A DNA stretch of 64,000 nucleotides from Verrucomicrobiaceae bacterium (GTDB taxonomy: Bacteria > Verrucomicrobiota > Verrucomicrobiia > Verrucomicrobiales > Verrucomicrobiaceae), in NCBI GenBank assembly GCA_016713245.1, contig JADJPM010000001.1, forward strand, positions 124,001 through 188,000, read 5' to 3'. Below the pieces are notes generated by a model. It ran no database searches. It was not told the DNA's origin and was given only the letters and a program-made list of their open reading frames with translations. This document shows, piece by piece, positions 8,998-17,396 of the stretch (its first letter is position 1; each line of letters begins with the position of its first letter). Both the position numbers and the translations under genes were made by a program.

Positions 8998-9414
8998 GCT
9001 GACCGGCGGCGTGAAGCGACTCGGAAGCGGGATGTGAATGAGCAGCAGCAAGATCGAGCCGCCGATGAAGGGCAGCCAGGCATCCTTGCCGGGGCTGCTG
9101 AGTCCGTTGACGAAACCGAGGACGCCGATGCTCTCACTGAGGGCAAAGACGATGACGTTGCCGATCATGAAAAAGCTCTGCCCCGAAAGCGTATCGATGG
9201 CCACCTTGCCTTTGGCGAAGCCGCCGAGCATGAAATGGCGGAGGACAAAGGTCAGCGCTGCATTCACTCCGGCCACGAGGGCGAAGATGTCGGCATTCGA
9301 TTCGCCCTTCGGCTCGCTGGCGTCGGTGGTGAGCACAAAGATGAAAAGGAGCTGGCCGATGATGAGCGAGCTCCAGATAAGGAAGACGGTGAGAAAAACA
9401 GGGCGGACGGGCAT
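8986..9414 (-). CDS. Small integral membrane protein of unknown function
   Basis: 142 residues from the ATG at 9414; an earlier in-frame ATG at 9483 would start inside the palindromic element and is rejected. Four hydrophobic segments are visible: VFLTVFLIWSSLIIGQLLFIF, a segment around the DIFALVAGVNAALTFVLRHF stretch, one in MIGNVIVFALSESIGVLGFV, and FIGGSILLLLIHI at the C terminus. No catalytic motif is recognisable. It lies downstream of and in the same direction as the esterase gene, separated by the palindromic element. Its end overlaps the sulfatase gene tail to tail. Confidence 0.75.
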   Translation of the reverse strand: MPVRPVFLTVFLIWSSLIIGQLLFIFVLTTDASEPKGESNADIFALVAGVNAALTFVLRHFMLGGFAKGKVAIDTLSGQSFFMIGNVIVFALSESIGVLGFVNGLSSPGKDAWLPFIGGSILLLLIHIPLPSRFTPPVSSRL

Positions 9415-9422
9415 GGCTGGAA

Positions 9423-9487
9423 GAAAGTGGAACAGGTTTTTAACCTGTTCGCTCCGAATGAACAGGTTGAAAACCTGTTCCACTTTC
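9423..9487. repeat. 65-bp nested inverted repeat (REP/BIME-like)
   Basis: A perfect 18-bp inverted repeat, starting GAAAGTGGAACAGG at 9423-9440 and mirrored at 9470-9487. Each arm is itself palindromic (AACAGGTT/AACCTGTT). The left palindrome is followed by CGCTCCG, like the tail of the palindromes in the FHA gene. It fills the gap between the esterase stop and the membrane-protein start. Confidence 0.85.
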
Positions 9488-9492
9488 CTGCC

Positions 9493-10566
9493 TCAAGGCT
9501 TCAGCCAGTGCTCGAAGAAGCGGTAGATGGCCGCATTGGATTCTTCGTTGGGGTCGTGTTTCTCGCGATTGGTCATCGAGACGCGGTCAGTGAAGCCGAG
9601 GAGTTGGTTCACGGCGATGGCGTGCTTCAGTGAAAGCCAGCGCTTGGGCGGGTCTTCGGCACCGCCGGAGACGAGGAAGGGGCGCGGAGCCATGAGCGCG
9701 TGCAGTTCTTGAAGGTCGTGGCCTTTTTCGACGAGTACTTTGTAGGCACCCGTGCGTGGGCTGTCTGCACGCACGAGGCCGGGCAGGCGAGTGAGCGAGG
9801 GATCGAGGCCGAGATACCACGGCTCCTGGTAGTTGATGCTTGGGCGTGTCTCATCAAAGACAATGCCGGGATCGCTCCACGCGGCGCAGGCATACTTTTC
9901 CCACAGACAGGAGCCAAACAGCGACCACTTGCCGCCATACGAATGGCCGACGATGCCGATGCGGCTGGCATCGACCTCCGGCTGCGCGGCGAGAGCCTGC
10001 CACATGTTCGCGCAGATGTAGCCGAGGTAGGACAGCGGCTGGCATTTGGCCTCGGCGCTCAGCACGGGCTTTCGCGCATCGCCGCCGGGCGAGCCGATGC
10101 AAAGGGTCACAAAGCCTCGGCGGGCGAGCTGCCAGGCAAAATCACGCAGCGGTTTGTCGCTGAGTCCGGCGCTGGTTTCGGGATCGTAATACGGCACAAA
10201 CACCGCCGGACGCTTGCCGGAGGTTTTCGGTAGCAGCAGGTAGCCCTCGCCAGTCTGGCCGGGGGCGATCTCGATGCGCACTTTCCGCTGCGTGATGCCT
10301 TCTTCGCGAGTTTTTGTCTCAAGGACTTCGACACGAGGATTCTCGATCACCTTCGGCCAGGCACCCATGATGCCGTGCCAGCCTTGGAGGATTTCTTCGC
10401 GTCGCCGTGGCCAGTCCTGCGCGGTCTTCACCGGGCTGCCATCGCGAAAAACGAGCGGAGAAGCCCCCGCCGCCGGTTGGGAGGCAAACTCCGCTGGCAT
10501 CGTGGTGAAGGGTGCCTCGGCGAAACCGAGTGTGAGGAGCGAGAAGAAGGCGAAAGCGAGTTTCAT
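9493..10566 (-). CDS. Exported alpha/beta-hydrolase (esterase family)
   Basis: 357 residues from the ATG at 10566; a TTG three codons upstream is less likely. A signal peptide (MKLAFAFFSLLTLGFAEA) is followed by an alpha/beta-hydrolase domain. The nucleophile elbow is GHSYGG, the catalytic acid probably lies in the GGAEDPPKRW loop, and the His in the REKHDPNEES segment near the C terminus. The family covers acetyl-xylan esterases and dienelactone-hydrolase-like enzymes, often linked to polysaccharide breakdown. The substrate cannot be told from sequence. It follows the transporter gene on the same strand, with a short palindromic repeat between them. Confidence 0.85.
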   Translation of the reverse strand: MKLAFAFFSLLTLGFAEAPFTTMPAEFASQPAAGASPLVFRDGSPVKTAQDWPRRREEILQGWHGIMGAWPKVIENPRVEVLETKTREEGITQRKVRIEIAPGQTGEGYLLLPKTSGKRPAVFVPYYDPETSAGLSDKPLRDFAWQLARRGFVTLCIGSPGGDARKPVLSAEAKCQPLSYLGYICANMWQALAAQPEVDASRIGIVGHSYGGKWSLFGSCLWEKYACAAWSDPGIVFDETRPSINYQEPWYLGLDPSLTRLPGLVRADSPRTGAYKVLVEKGHDLQELHALMAPRPFLVSGGAEDPPKRWLSLKHAIAVNQLLGFTDRVSMTNREKHDPNEESNAAIYRFFEHWLKP

Positions 10567-10594
10567 CTTCTCCAAGTCGGTCAGAGGAAGGGGA

Positions 10595-10651
10595 AGGTTT
10601 CAAGTTTCAAGATGCAGGATCATGAAACATGAAACTTGGAACCTGAAACCT
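10595..10651. repeat. Imperfect inverted repeat between transporter and esterase genes
   Basis: AGGTTTCAAGTTTCAAG at 10595-10611 is mirrored with a few mismatches by 10634-10651, and the intervening bases repeat the GAAACATGAAAC word. The right arm ends at the transporter stop codon. A transcribed hairpin could act as a terminator or mRNA stabiliser, but no T-run follows it. Confidence 0.6.
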
Positions 10652-12318
10652 CACCCCATCTGAGCGATGACTTGCGCCGCGACAATGCGCAGCAGCATCG
10701 TCAGCGGATACACCGCCGCGTAAGCAATGGCCGGCGAGTCACAACGAGCCATCGTGGTGGCAAAGGCGAGCGCAGGTGGATCGGTCATGCCACCGGAGAG
10801 CAGGCCGCAGAGGTTCATGAAGTTCATGCGGTGCCATTTGCGTGCGATGAAGCCGACGAGCAGCAGCGGCAGCATGGTGACGAGCACGCCGAGCAGCACC
10901 CATTGCAGGCCTTGCGTGGAAAACACTGTGGCGGCGAATTTTTCGCCGGAGAGCAGGCCGACGTTGGCGAGGAACAGGATGATGCCGAGCTCGCGAAGGG
11001 CACGGTTGGCATTGATCGGCATGTGCATGACCATCGGCCCGAGGCGGCCGAGATGACTCAAGAGGATGGCGACGACCAGCGGACCTCCGGCGAGACCGAG
11101 TCGCACAGGCGCGGGCAGCCCTTCGATATGTACGGGATACAGCCCGAGCAGCACGCCGAGCAAAATGCCCGCGAAGATCGCGGCGAACTTCGTCTCCTGA
11201 AGCATGTGAACGGCATTGCCGAGGGCTTGCGTGGCGTGGTTGAGGCTTTCTTCATCGCCGACGAGCTGGAGCATGTCGCCAAACTGCAGCCGCACATCCG
11301 GCAGCGCGGTGAAGATGAGATCGCCACGGCTCACGCGGGTGACGGTGACATTGTGGAGATGCTCCAGGCCGAGCTCGCGGACGGTTTTGCCGAGCATGCG
11401 TTTATTCGTCAGCACCACGCGGCGGTAGGTGACATCGCCCGGAGCCTTCATGAGGTTCTCCGCGCTCACGCTGCCGATAACGAGACGAAATTGATCGAGA
11501 TGCGACTGCGTGCCCACGGCCATGATCGCATCGCCGAGATGCAACCGGGTCTCCGGTGTGGCGGCTTTGACCTCCGTTTCATTCGCGGCGCGATAGCGGG
11601 AGATCACGACGCCGGTTTCCTGAATGCCTGGCACTTCGGCCAGCAGGATGCCATCGAGATTGGGATTCTCGACGCGGAGATTCATGCGCTGGAGCGCCTC
11701 GATGCCCTCGCCCTGTTCTTCTCGAAATTGGGCCGCTTCCGCTGCCACATCGATTTTGAAGATCAGCCGCAGCAAGATGAGCGAGCCAATGATGCCGACG
11801 ATGGCGAGCGGGTAAGTGGCTGCGTAGGTCAAAGCAGGCAGCGTGACGAGATCTGGAGCCGCGCCGGAGGAGGCGAGCGCCTGCTGCGCTGCGCCAAGGG
11901 CCGGGGTGTTCGTCGTCGCACCAGCAAACAGGCCCGCAATGGCTGGCAGCGGCATGCCAAGCATCCAGCCGCCGATGCCAGCGACTATCGCACCACCGGC
12001 GACGAGGATGAAGGCATAGCCATTGAGCACGCGGCCCTGCTTTCGCAGCGAGGCGAAGAAGCCCGGCCCCATCTGCATGCCGAGCGCGAAGACGAAGAGC
12101 ACGAGCCCGAAGTCCTTCAAAAAGTGCGAGACCTCCGTTTCCGGCTTCAGGCCGAAATGCGCTGCCAGCAGGCCGGTGAAGAGCACGCCCGCGATGCCCA
12201 GTTTGATGCCTTTGAAGCGCACATTCCCCAGCCCGATGCCCGCGAGCACGACGATGCTCAAAACGAGCAGATCATGGGCGACAGGCGAGGACTCATGCAG
12301 GCGATGGAGAAAGGACAT
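10651..12318 (-). CDS. AspT/YidE-type transporter with two TrkA-C (RCK-C) domains
   Basis: 555 residues from the ATG at 12318. The architecture is that of the aspartate:alanine exchanger (AAEx) family. An N-terminal half has five to six membrane helices, including the duplicated-family motif around GATTNTPALGAAQQAL. It is followed by two cytoplasmic TrkA-C regulatory domains (about residues 195-370, with LHLGDAIMAVG and LQFGDMLQLVGDEE motifs). A second membrane half has the matching SGGMTDPPALAFA motif. E. coli members are YidE and YbjL; AspT exchanges aspartate for alanine. The substrate here is unknown. Full-length, with no frameshift. Confidence 0.9.
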   Translation of the reverse strand: MSFLHRLHESSPVAHDLLVLSIVVLAGIGLGNVRFKGIKLGIAGVLFTGLLAAHFGLKPETEVSHFLKDFGLVLFVFALGMQMGPGFFASLRKQGRVLNGYAFILVAGGAIVAGIGGWMLGMPLPAIAGLFAGATTNTPALGAAQQALASSGAAPDLVTLPALTYAATYPLAIVGIIGSLILLRLIFKIDVAAEAAQFREEQGEGIEALQRMNLRVENPNLDGILLAEVPGIQETGVVISRYRAANETEVKAATPETRLHLGDAIMAVGTQSHLDQFRLVIGSVSAENLMKAPGDVTYRRVVLTNKRMLGKTVRELGLEHLHNVTVTRVSRGDLIFTALPDVRLQFGDMLQLVGDEESLNHATQALGNAVHMLQETKFAAIFAGILLGVLLGLYPVHIEGLPAPVRLGLAGGPLVVAILLSHLGRLGPMVMHMPINANRALRELGIILFLANVGLLSGEKFAATVFSTQGLQWVLLGVLVTMLPLLLVGFIARKWHRMNFMNLCGLLSGGMTDPPALAFATTMARCDSPAIAYAAVYPLTMLLRIVAAQVIAQMG

Positions 12319-12470
12319 GTGTCCATCTCCAGTGGCATGAAGAGTGCCAGCCGTCCCACTCTTTTGCATGCCGATCTTGTCATGCGGCGGCTGGCGTTCA
12401 CTGCGCGGGATTTGGCACGAGCATCATTGCACCTTCCACGCGGCCTTTTTCCTGCTTTGAAAGGTCTCCT

Positions 12471-12845
12471 ATGAGCGACCCTTCCCCTTCTCTATACGAA
12501 CGCCTCGGTGGCGAGGACATGATCTCCACGTTGATCCCCGCGTTTTACGTCCGCGTGCTGGCCGATGCCGAGCTGGCCCCGTTTTTCCGCCACACGGCCC
12601 TCGAAAAGCTGCACGACATGCAGCGCGAGTTCTTCACCATGGCCACCGGCGGCCCGGTGTCGTATTCCGGCAAGCCGCTCGCCCATGCGCACCATGGTCG
12701 CGGCATCTCGAAGCATCACTTTGCGCTCTTCACCACGCATCTGGTCGATACGCTGCTCGACATGGGTGTCACCCAAACCGAGGCCGATGAGGTCATCGAC
12801 CGCGTGAACACCTTTGTGAACGAGATCACCGGCACGTCGTATTGA
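12471..12845 (+). CDS. Truncated haemoglobin (group I-like)
   Basis: 124 residues, the usual size of a 2-on-2 globin. It begins SLYERLGGEDMISTLIPAFY as in group I truncated globins. Helix E carries the FFRHTALEKLHDMQREFF segment, with aromatic residues in the distal pocket. The proximal His lies in the AHAHHGRGISKHHFALF stretch preceding helix G. Such proteins bind O2/NO and usually detoxify nitric oxide. The gene stands alone, divergent from the transporter and convergent with the Dabb lipoprotein gene (9 bp apart). Confidence 0.9.
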   Translation: MSDPSPSLYERLGGEDMISTLIPAFYVRVLADAELAPFFRHTALEKLHDMQREFFTMATGGPVSYSGKPLAHAHHGRGISKHHFALFTTHLVDTLLDMGVTQTEADEVIDRVNTFVNEITGTSY

Positions 12846-12854
12846 CGCGGCGGA

Positions 12855-13247
12855 TCACTCGCAACCGATGTCATAGACCTGCACCTTCTTCGCCAGCGGC
12901 AGGAGGGTCTCCTTCACGGTGTTTTGATGCACGGGATGCTTTTCATAGGCGTCCATGTCCGCCTTGCTGGCAAAGCGCATCACGAAGCCCACGTCAAAGC
13001 TGTCATCCACGATGGGGCGCTCGCTGGCGACGGCGGTGCCGACGCTGAGGTGCTGGATCTCTTTGATCTCCGCTTTGAACTTCCGAGCGCAGGCGATGAG
13101 CGTGGCGCGGTCGGCGGCATTGCCGGGACGCTTCAGCCACACCAGCACGATATGCTCGACCTTGCCCTTCGGCGTCGTCTGGCAGCAGGTGCAGGAACTC
13201 AAAAACAGGGAAACAGCGGCGGCGAGGATGAGAGTGGCGTTCTTCAT
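12855..13247 (-). CDS. Lipoprotein with a Dabb (stress-responsive alpha/beta barrel) domain
   Basis: 130 residues from the ATG at 13247. A lipoprotein signal peptide ends in LFLSSC (lipobox Cys about 19). The mature part matches the Dabb domain: VEHIVLVWLKRPG strand, a helix with ARKFKAEI, then DVGFVMRFASKADMDAYEKHPVHQ, a ferredoxin-like dimeric barrel. Dabb proteins include plant stress proteins and polyketide cyclases, but in this exported form no reaction is known. Divergent from the PQQ-propeller gene with a 23-bp gap between start codons, so the two genes must share a very compact promoter region. Confidence 0.85.
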   Translation of the reverse strand: MKNATLILAAAVSLFLSSCTCCQTTPKGKVEHIVLVWLKRPGNAADRATLIACARKFKAEIKEIQHLSVGTAVASERPIVDDSFDVGFVMRFASKADMDAYEKHPVHQNTVKETLLPLAKKVQVYDIGCE

Positions 13248-13270
13248 GGCGTTCAGTAGCGTGACACAAC

Positions 13271-14752
13271 ATGAAAAAACCGTCGAGACTGTTTCTGCTG
13301 CTTTTCGCCTTCTCCGCCTGCGCCGCGCAGGAGGCCTTTGACCGCCTGACCTTCCATGCCGAGCCCAAACCGCTCTCGAAGGCCGCGAAGACCAGCGATT
13401 GGCCGCGCATGCTCGGCCCAACGGATGATGCCACCTCCCCCGAAACGCTTCTTTTGAAAACATGGGCCGCAGGCGAACCGAAGGCCGTGTGGGAAGTGGC
13501 GATGGGCGAGGGCTACAACTCACCCGCGATCAGCGGCGAGCATTGTGTGATCTTCCACGCCCTCGAAGGCAAGGAAACCATCGAGTGCCTGCATCGCGAA
13601 ACAGGAAAACGCTTCTGGCTGCACGACTACGCGGTGAGCTATCAGGACCGCTACGGCTTCAGCAATGGCCCGCGAGGCAGCCCGGTGATCGCGGAGGGCA
13701 TCGTGGTGACCTTTGGCGTCACCTGCGAGCTGCGGGCGCTGGATTTGAAGACCGGTAAACTGCTCTGGAAGCATGATTTGAAGACGGAGATGCATGTGCC
13801 GCAGGACTTCTTCGGGGCCGGTGGCTCGCCGCTGATCCTTGATGGCCGTGTGATCGTGAATGTCGGCGGCAAAAAAGGGCCGATTGACGACTCCGAAGGC
13901 CTTCGCGACCGCAAGGAACGCCTCGCTGAAGCAGGCGTGAGCGTGGCGGCCTTTGATCTGAAGAGCGGCGAGGTCGTGTGGAAGGTCGAGGACGCCTGGG
14001 GCGCGAGTTACGCCTCGCCCATTCCCGCAAAGCTGCACGGGCAGACGAAGGTACTCGTCTATGCCGGCGGCGAGAGTGATCCCGCCACGGGCGGCCTCAT
14101 GTGCATCGATCCGACCAGCGGGAAGCTGCATTCGAAGTTCGCGTGGCGTGACGACGAATACATCCAAGCCATCGGCACCTCGCCCGTGGTCATTCCGGAC
14201 AAGAACCGCGCCTTCATCACCACCGCCTATCCGAAGGGTCGGCCACTCGGCGGCGTGATGGTGGAATATGATGCCGACTTTCAGCCCAAGGAGATCTGGA
14301 AGTCCGCGAAGCTCGGCGTGCACTGGATGAACCCGGTTTATCACGACGGCCATTTTTATGCCATCGACGGCGAGACCGAGCCGAAGTCCCGCCTCGTCTG
14401 CGTGAACGCCGACACCGGTGCGGAGGTGTGGGAGCAAAAGATCGAGTGGGACGATGCGGAGTTCAGCAAACAAACCGGCCGCGCCAATCCCACCCGCCTC
14501 AGCATTCTCCGAGCGAGCCTCATCCAAGCAGACGGTGCCTTTCTCTGCCTCGGTGAGATCGGCTCCCTGCACTGGCTCGACCTCAGCCCGGCTGGAGCCA
14601 AGGTGCTCGCCCAAGCGCAGCCGTTTTATGCCTTGAACACCTGGAGCCTGCCTGCCTTGAGCCACGGCCTGCTGTATGTGCGCCAGCAAACGAAGGACCT
14701 CATGCAGAAGACGGGCGAGCGGATCATCTGCCTGGACTTGAGAGGGGAGTGA
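13271..14752 (+). CDS. Exported PQQ-like beta-propeller protein
   Basis: 493 residues with a signal peptide (MKKPSRLFLLLFAFSACAAQ). The rest consists of WD-like PQQ repeats, seen as recurring 'A-x-D-x-x-T/S-G-x-x-x-W' motifs: LDLKTGKLLWKHDL, FDLKSGEVVWKVED, IDPTSGKLHSKF, VNADTGAEVWEQKI. The pattern DWPRMLGPTDDATSPE at the start is typical of the large Planctomycete/Verrucomicrobial outer-membrane-biogenesis-like PQQ family. No quinoprotein dehydrogenase catalytic residues are evident, so a binding or scaffolding role is more likely than an enzyme. Confidence 0.88.
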   Translation: MKKPSRLFLLLFAFSACAAQEAFDRLTFHAEPKPLSKAAKTSDWPRMLGPTDDATSPETLLLKTWAAGEPKAVWEVAMGEGYNSPAISGEHCVIFHALEGKETIECLHRETGKRFWLHDYAVSYQDRYGFSNGPRGSPVIAEGIVVTFGVTCELRALDLKTGKLLWKHDLKTEMHVPQDFFGAGGSPLILDGRVIVNVGGKKGPIDDSEGLRDRKERLAEAGVSVAAFDLKSGEVVWKVEDAWGASYASPIPAKLHGQTKVLVYAGGESDPATGGLMCIDPTSGKLHSKFAWRDDEYIQAIGTSPVVIPDKNRAFITTAYPKGRPLGGVMVEYDADFQPKEIWKSAKLGVHWMNPVYHDGHFYAIDGETEPKSRLVCVNADTGAEVWEQKIEWDDAEFSKQTGRANPTRLSILRASLIQADGAFLCLGEIGSLHWLDLSPAGAKVLAQAQPFYALNTWSLPALSHGLLYVRQQTKDLMQKTGERIICLDLRGE

Positions 14753-14776
14753 TCAGCTTCTCGCGGATACATGCTG

Positions 14777-14971
14777 TCAGTTCGCCCAGCGTTGCTTGAG
14801 GTCGTCGAGACTCATCCAGTTGGCTGGATTCTTGTCGTCAATCTTCCTCGTGAAATCGGCGCGAATGTCATCATCGGACGCGATCTGAATCGAAGCGAGA
14901 AAAGCCATCAGTTCACCCTGCTCGGCGGGCGAGAGTTCCTTGGCTTCGTGCTTGAGCTGAGCGAGCGACAT
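14777..14971 (-). CDS. Solitary antitoxin-like small protein
   Basis: 64 residues: MSLAQLKHEAKELSPAEQGE, then a hydrophobic helix and a C-terminal NWMSLDDLKQRWAN tail. This resembles short addiction-module components found beside PIN or RelE toxins. No toxin gene lies next to it: the bases downstream (14753-14776) run into the PQQ gene and the bases upstream are non-coding. It is probably an orphan antitoxin or a relic of a lost pair. Confidence 0.65.
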   Translation of the reverse strand: MSLAQLKHEAKELSPAEQGELMAFLASIQIASDDDIRADFTRKIDDKNPANWMSLDDLKQRWAN

Positions 14972-15075
14972 CGGATGAGAGTAATAAATCCAGACGCCGC
15001 CGTCAATCGCTCAGACGTTCCGGCCAACGGTGAACATGTTGACATTACTCACGCCTCCCTCACACTCGCGGCCTC

Positions 15076-15513
15076 ATGGGACTCCTCGATTCACTCGCCA
15101 AAAACGCGCTGGGCAGCATGCTCGGCGGCTCTTCCAAACAAGATCCTGCTGCGATGCTCAGCAGCCTGCTCGGTGAAGCGGGCGGCATCGAAGGGCTGAA
15201 ATCTCAGTTTTCATCCGCCGGCCTCGGCGAGCAGTTTTCCTCGTGGGTCTCCACCGGTGAAAACCAGCCCGTGACGGAGGACCAGATGCAGAGCGCCATC
15301 GGCCCGGATGTTCTCCAGGGCCTCGCCAGCAAGCTGGGCATGAACACCAGCACCATCATGCCGCTGCTGGCGCAGTTCCTCCCGCAGGTGATCGACAAGC
15401 TCACCCCTCAAGGCCAGATCACCGACAACCAGCCCTCCAGCGGCCAGCTTCAAAGCGTGCTCACCAGCGTGATCAGCAGCGGCCTCGGTGGTCTTTTTGG
15501 CGGCAAAAAGTGA
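15076..15513 (+). CDS. YidB-like (DUF937) protein
   Basis: 145 residues of low hydrophobicity, rich in Gly, Ser, Leu and Gln. The N terminus MGLLDSLAKNALGSMLGGSS and the C terminus SSGLGGLFGGKK are typical of the YidB/DUF937 family, as is the central helix bundle with GPDVLQGLASKLGM. The role is unknown; no signal peptide or membrane segment. It is followed 39 bp later by the polymerase gene on the same strand, possibly co-transcribed. Confidence 0.82.
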   Translation: MGLLDSLAKNALGSMLGGSSKQDPAAMLSSLLGEAGGIEGLKSQFSSAGLGEQFSSWVSTGENQPVTEDQMQSAIGPDVLQGLASKLGMNTSTIMPLLAQFLPQVIDKLTPQGQITDNQPSSGQLQSVLTSVISSGLGGLFGGKK

Positions 15514-15552
15514 TCGCTTGAACAGTTTTTCTTCCGCAGCATCGTCGGCTCC

Positions 15553-16839
15553 ATGCCGTCGTTGTCGCCCACCATCGAAGAAACAGCCAGTCCCGAGGTG
15601 GACTGGCTGTTTCTCGATTTGAACAGCTTCTTCGCCAGCGTCGAGCAGCAGGAAAACCCAGCGCTGCGGGGCAAACCGGTGGCCGTGGTGCCGGTGATGA
15701 CGGATGCCACCTGCGCCATCGCGGCGAGCATCCAGGCGAAGAAATTTGGCATTAAAACTGGCACGAACATCGGCGAGGCCCGCCACAAGTGCCCGGACCT
15801 CCAGCTCGTGCTCGCCCGGCATGACAAATACGTCGAGTATCATCACAAGATCATCGAGGAGGTCGAGCGGCACTACCCCGTGACTTCCATCTGCTCCATC
15901 GACGAGATGGCGCTGCGCCTCGACAAGCTCCGCCGACCGCTTCCGGCCGCCATCGACCTTTCCAAGCGCATCAAAGCCGACCTGCGCCGCACAATGGGCG
16001 AGTGCATCACCTGCTCCGTGGGTCTCGCCCCGAACCGCTTCCTCGCCAAAGTGGCCTCCGACATGCAAAAGCCGGACGGGCTGGTCATTTTGACCGCCGC
16101 CGACCTTCCGGGTCGATTGCTCGATCTGGAACTGCGTGACCTTCCCGGCATTGGACGACGCATGGAGCCACGGCTGCATGCGGTGGGCATCCGCACCATG
16201 CTAGAGCTGTGGAATGCCTCGCGTGAGGACATGCACCGCGCCTGGGGAGGCGTGGTGGGAGACCGCTTCTGGATGGCGCTGCATGGGGAGCCCTCCGAGG
16301 ACGAGCCACAGCATGACACGAAGAGCCTCGGGCACAGCCATGTGCTCTCGCCGGAACTCCGCAAACCACCGCAGGCCGCCATCGTGTTGCGTCGCCTGCT
16401 TTTAAAGGCCGCCAGCCGCCTGCGACGCTCCGGGCATCGTGCCACCGAGATGAGCGTGAGCATCCGCGTGGAGGACGGGCCGCGCTGCGAGGCGCATCAG
16501 CGCTTCCCCGCCGTGAATGACAGCCTCGCACTCACCGAGGTGATGCGCCGCCTGTGGGAAAACGTCATGCACCAGGCCCGTTGGCAGCGGGTGAAAAAAG
16601 TGGCGGTCACGCTCTCCGGTCTCGAATCGCTCACGCAGCCCCAGCAGCTCGATCTTTTCACCCAGGGCGAGGACCCACGCCAGCGCCGCGAATCCCTCTC
16701 CCGCGTGCTGGATGCCATCAACAAGAAGCATGGCCGTGATTCCATCGTCATCGGTTTCGCACCCGACACTGTGCGCACCTTCTCCGGCTCCAAAATCGCC
16801 TTCAACCGCATCCCGGACCGCGAAGAGTTCAAGGAGTGA
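15553..16839 (+). CDS. dinB: DNA polymerase IV (Y-family translesion polymerase)
   Basis: 428 residues. The palm motif FLDLNSFFASVEQ supplies the first metal-binding Asp and the aromatic steric gate. CSIDEM supplies the catalytic Asp-Glu pair. A GIGRRMEPRL helix-hairpin-helix follows in the thumb, and the little-finger domain occupies about 240-350. QLDLF at residues 365-369 is a beta-clamp binding motif. The enzyme copies past damaged bases with low fidelity. The motif SIDE is preceded by Cys rather than the more usual Tyr, a minor difference. About 60 residues follow the clamp motif, longer than in E. coli DinB, where it is terminal. No SOS box was found upstream. Confidence 0.93.
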   Translation: MPSLSPTIEETASPEVDWLFLDLNSFFASVEQQENPALRGKPVAVVPVMTDATCAIAASIQAKKFGIKTGTNIGEARHKCPDLQLVLARHDKYVEYHHKIIEEVERHYPVTSICSIDEMALRLDKLRRPLPAAIDLSKRIKADLRRTMGECITCSVGLAPNRFLAKVASDMQKPDGLVILTAADLPGRLLDLELRDLPGIGRRMEPRLHAVGIRTMLELWNASREDMHRAWGGVVGDRFWMALHGEPSEDEPQHDTKSLGHSHVLSPELRKPPQAAIVLRRLLLKAASRLRRSGHRATEMSVSIRVEDGPRCEAHQRFPAVNDSLALTEVMRRLWENVMHQARWQRVKKVAVTLSGLESLTQPQQLDLFTQGEDPRQRRESLSRVLDAINKKHGRDSIVIGFAPDTVRTFSGSKIAFNRIPDREEFKE

Positions 16840-16918
16840 ACTGCTTGCACAAAACAGCGCGTTTCATTCGCCGCCAAGGCGTTGCGATTTGGAAACTGCC
16901 GCCTATGCACGCGGTCCC

Positions 16919-17296
16919 ATGAAATCATTCATCCCTCTTTTTGCCCTCACCGCCTCCCTCACGCTCACCCAGTGCGCCAGCGAAAGCCCGGCGCCTGCGC
17001 CCAAGGAAAGCCAGCCTGCCGCCGCGGAGGAATCCAGCGAAGGCGAGATCAAACCCGGCATGACCAAGGCCCAAGTCATCGCCCTCTGGAACGAACCCGA
17101 GTCCAAGACCCCGCTGCCCGGCGGCGGTGAGGTGTGGAAATGGGCCGGACAAGGCTGGAAGCGTCATGTGCCTGTCTATGGCACCTGGGCACACGTCGAG
17201 GAGCACTCCGTGACCTTCGGCCCGGATGGCAAGGTGGCCGGAAAAGACACCAAGGACTACGGCAACGCCTTCCAGGAACCCTGGCGCCGCCGCTGA
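16919..17296 (+). CDS. Small lipoprotein with SmpA/BamE-like fold
   Basis: 125 residues from the ATG at 16919. The signal peptide ends LTLTQC (lipobox), followed by a Pro/Ala/Glu linker. The globular part begins IKPGMTKAQVIALWNEPESK, matching the 'G-M-s-k-e-e-V-x-x-x-x-G-x-P' helix-turn of SmpA/OmlA (BamE) proteins. It continues with a Trp-rich strand (EVWKWAGQGWKR) and VTFGPDGKVAG. The family includes the BamE component of the outer-membrane assembly machine, but many stand-alone copies have other roles. It starts 79 bp after dinB. Confidence 0.75.
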   Translation: MKSFIPLFALTASLTLTQCASESPAPAPKESQPAAAEESSEGEIKPGMTKAQVIALWNEPESKTPLPGGGEVWKWAGQGWKRHVPVYGTWAHVEEHSVTFGPDGKVAGKDTKDYGNAFQEPWRRR

Positions 17297-17396
17297 TCAG
17301 GCGACGAAGAGGAGCGGTCTCTGCCTCATGGTAAGCCCCTGCTACAGGGAGGCGTGTCGCGAGGCAGCGCCTGTCCGTACAGAATTCAGCCGTGTG

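Noticed and set aside
10636..12474. Plus-strand frame of 612 codons
   Set aside because: Antisense to the AspT-type transporter, with an unnatural His/Glu/Gln-rich composition.
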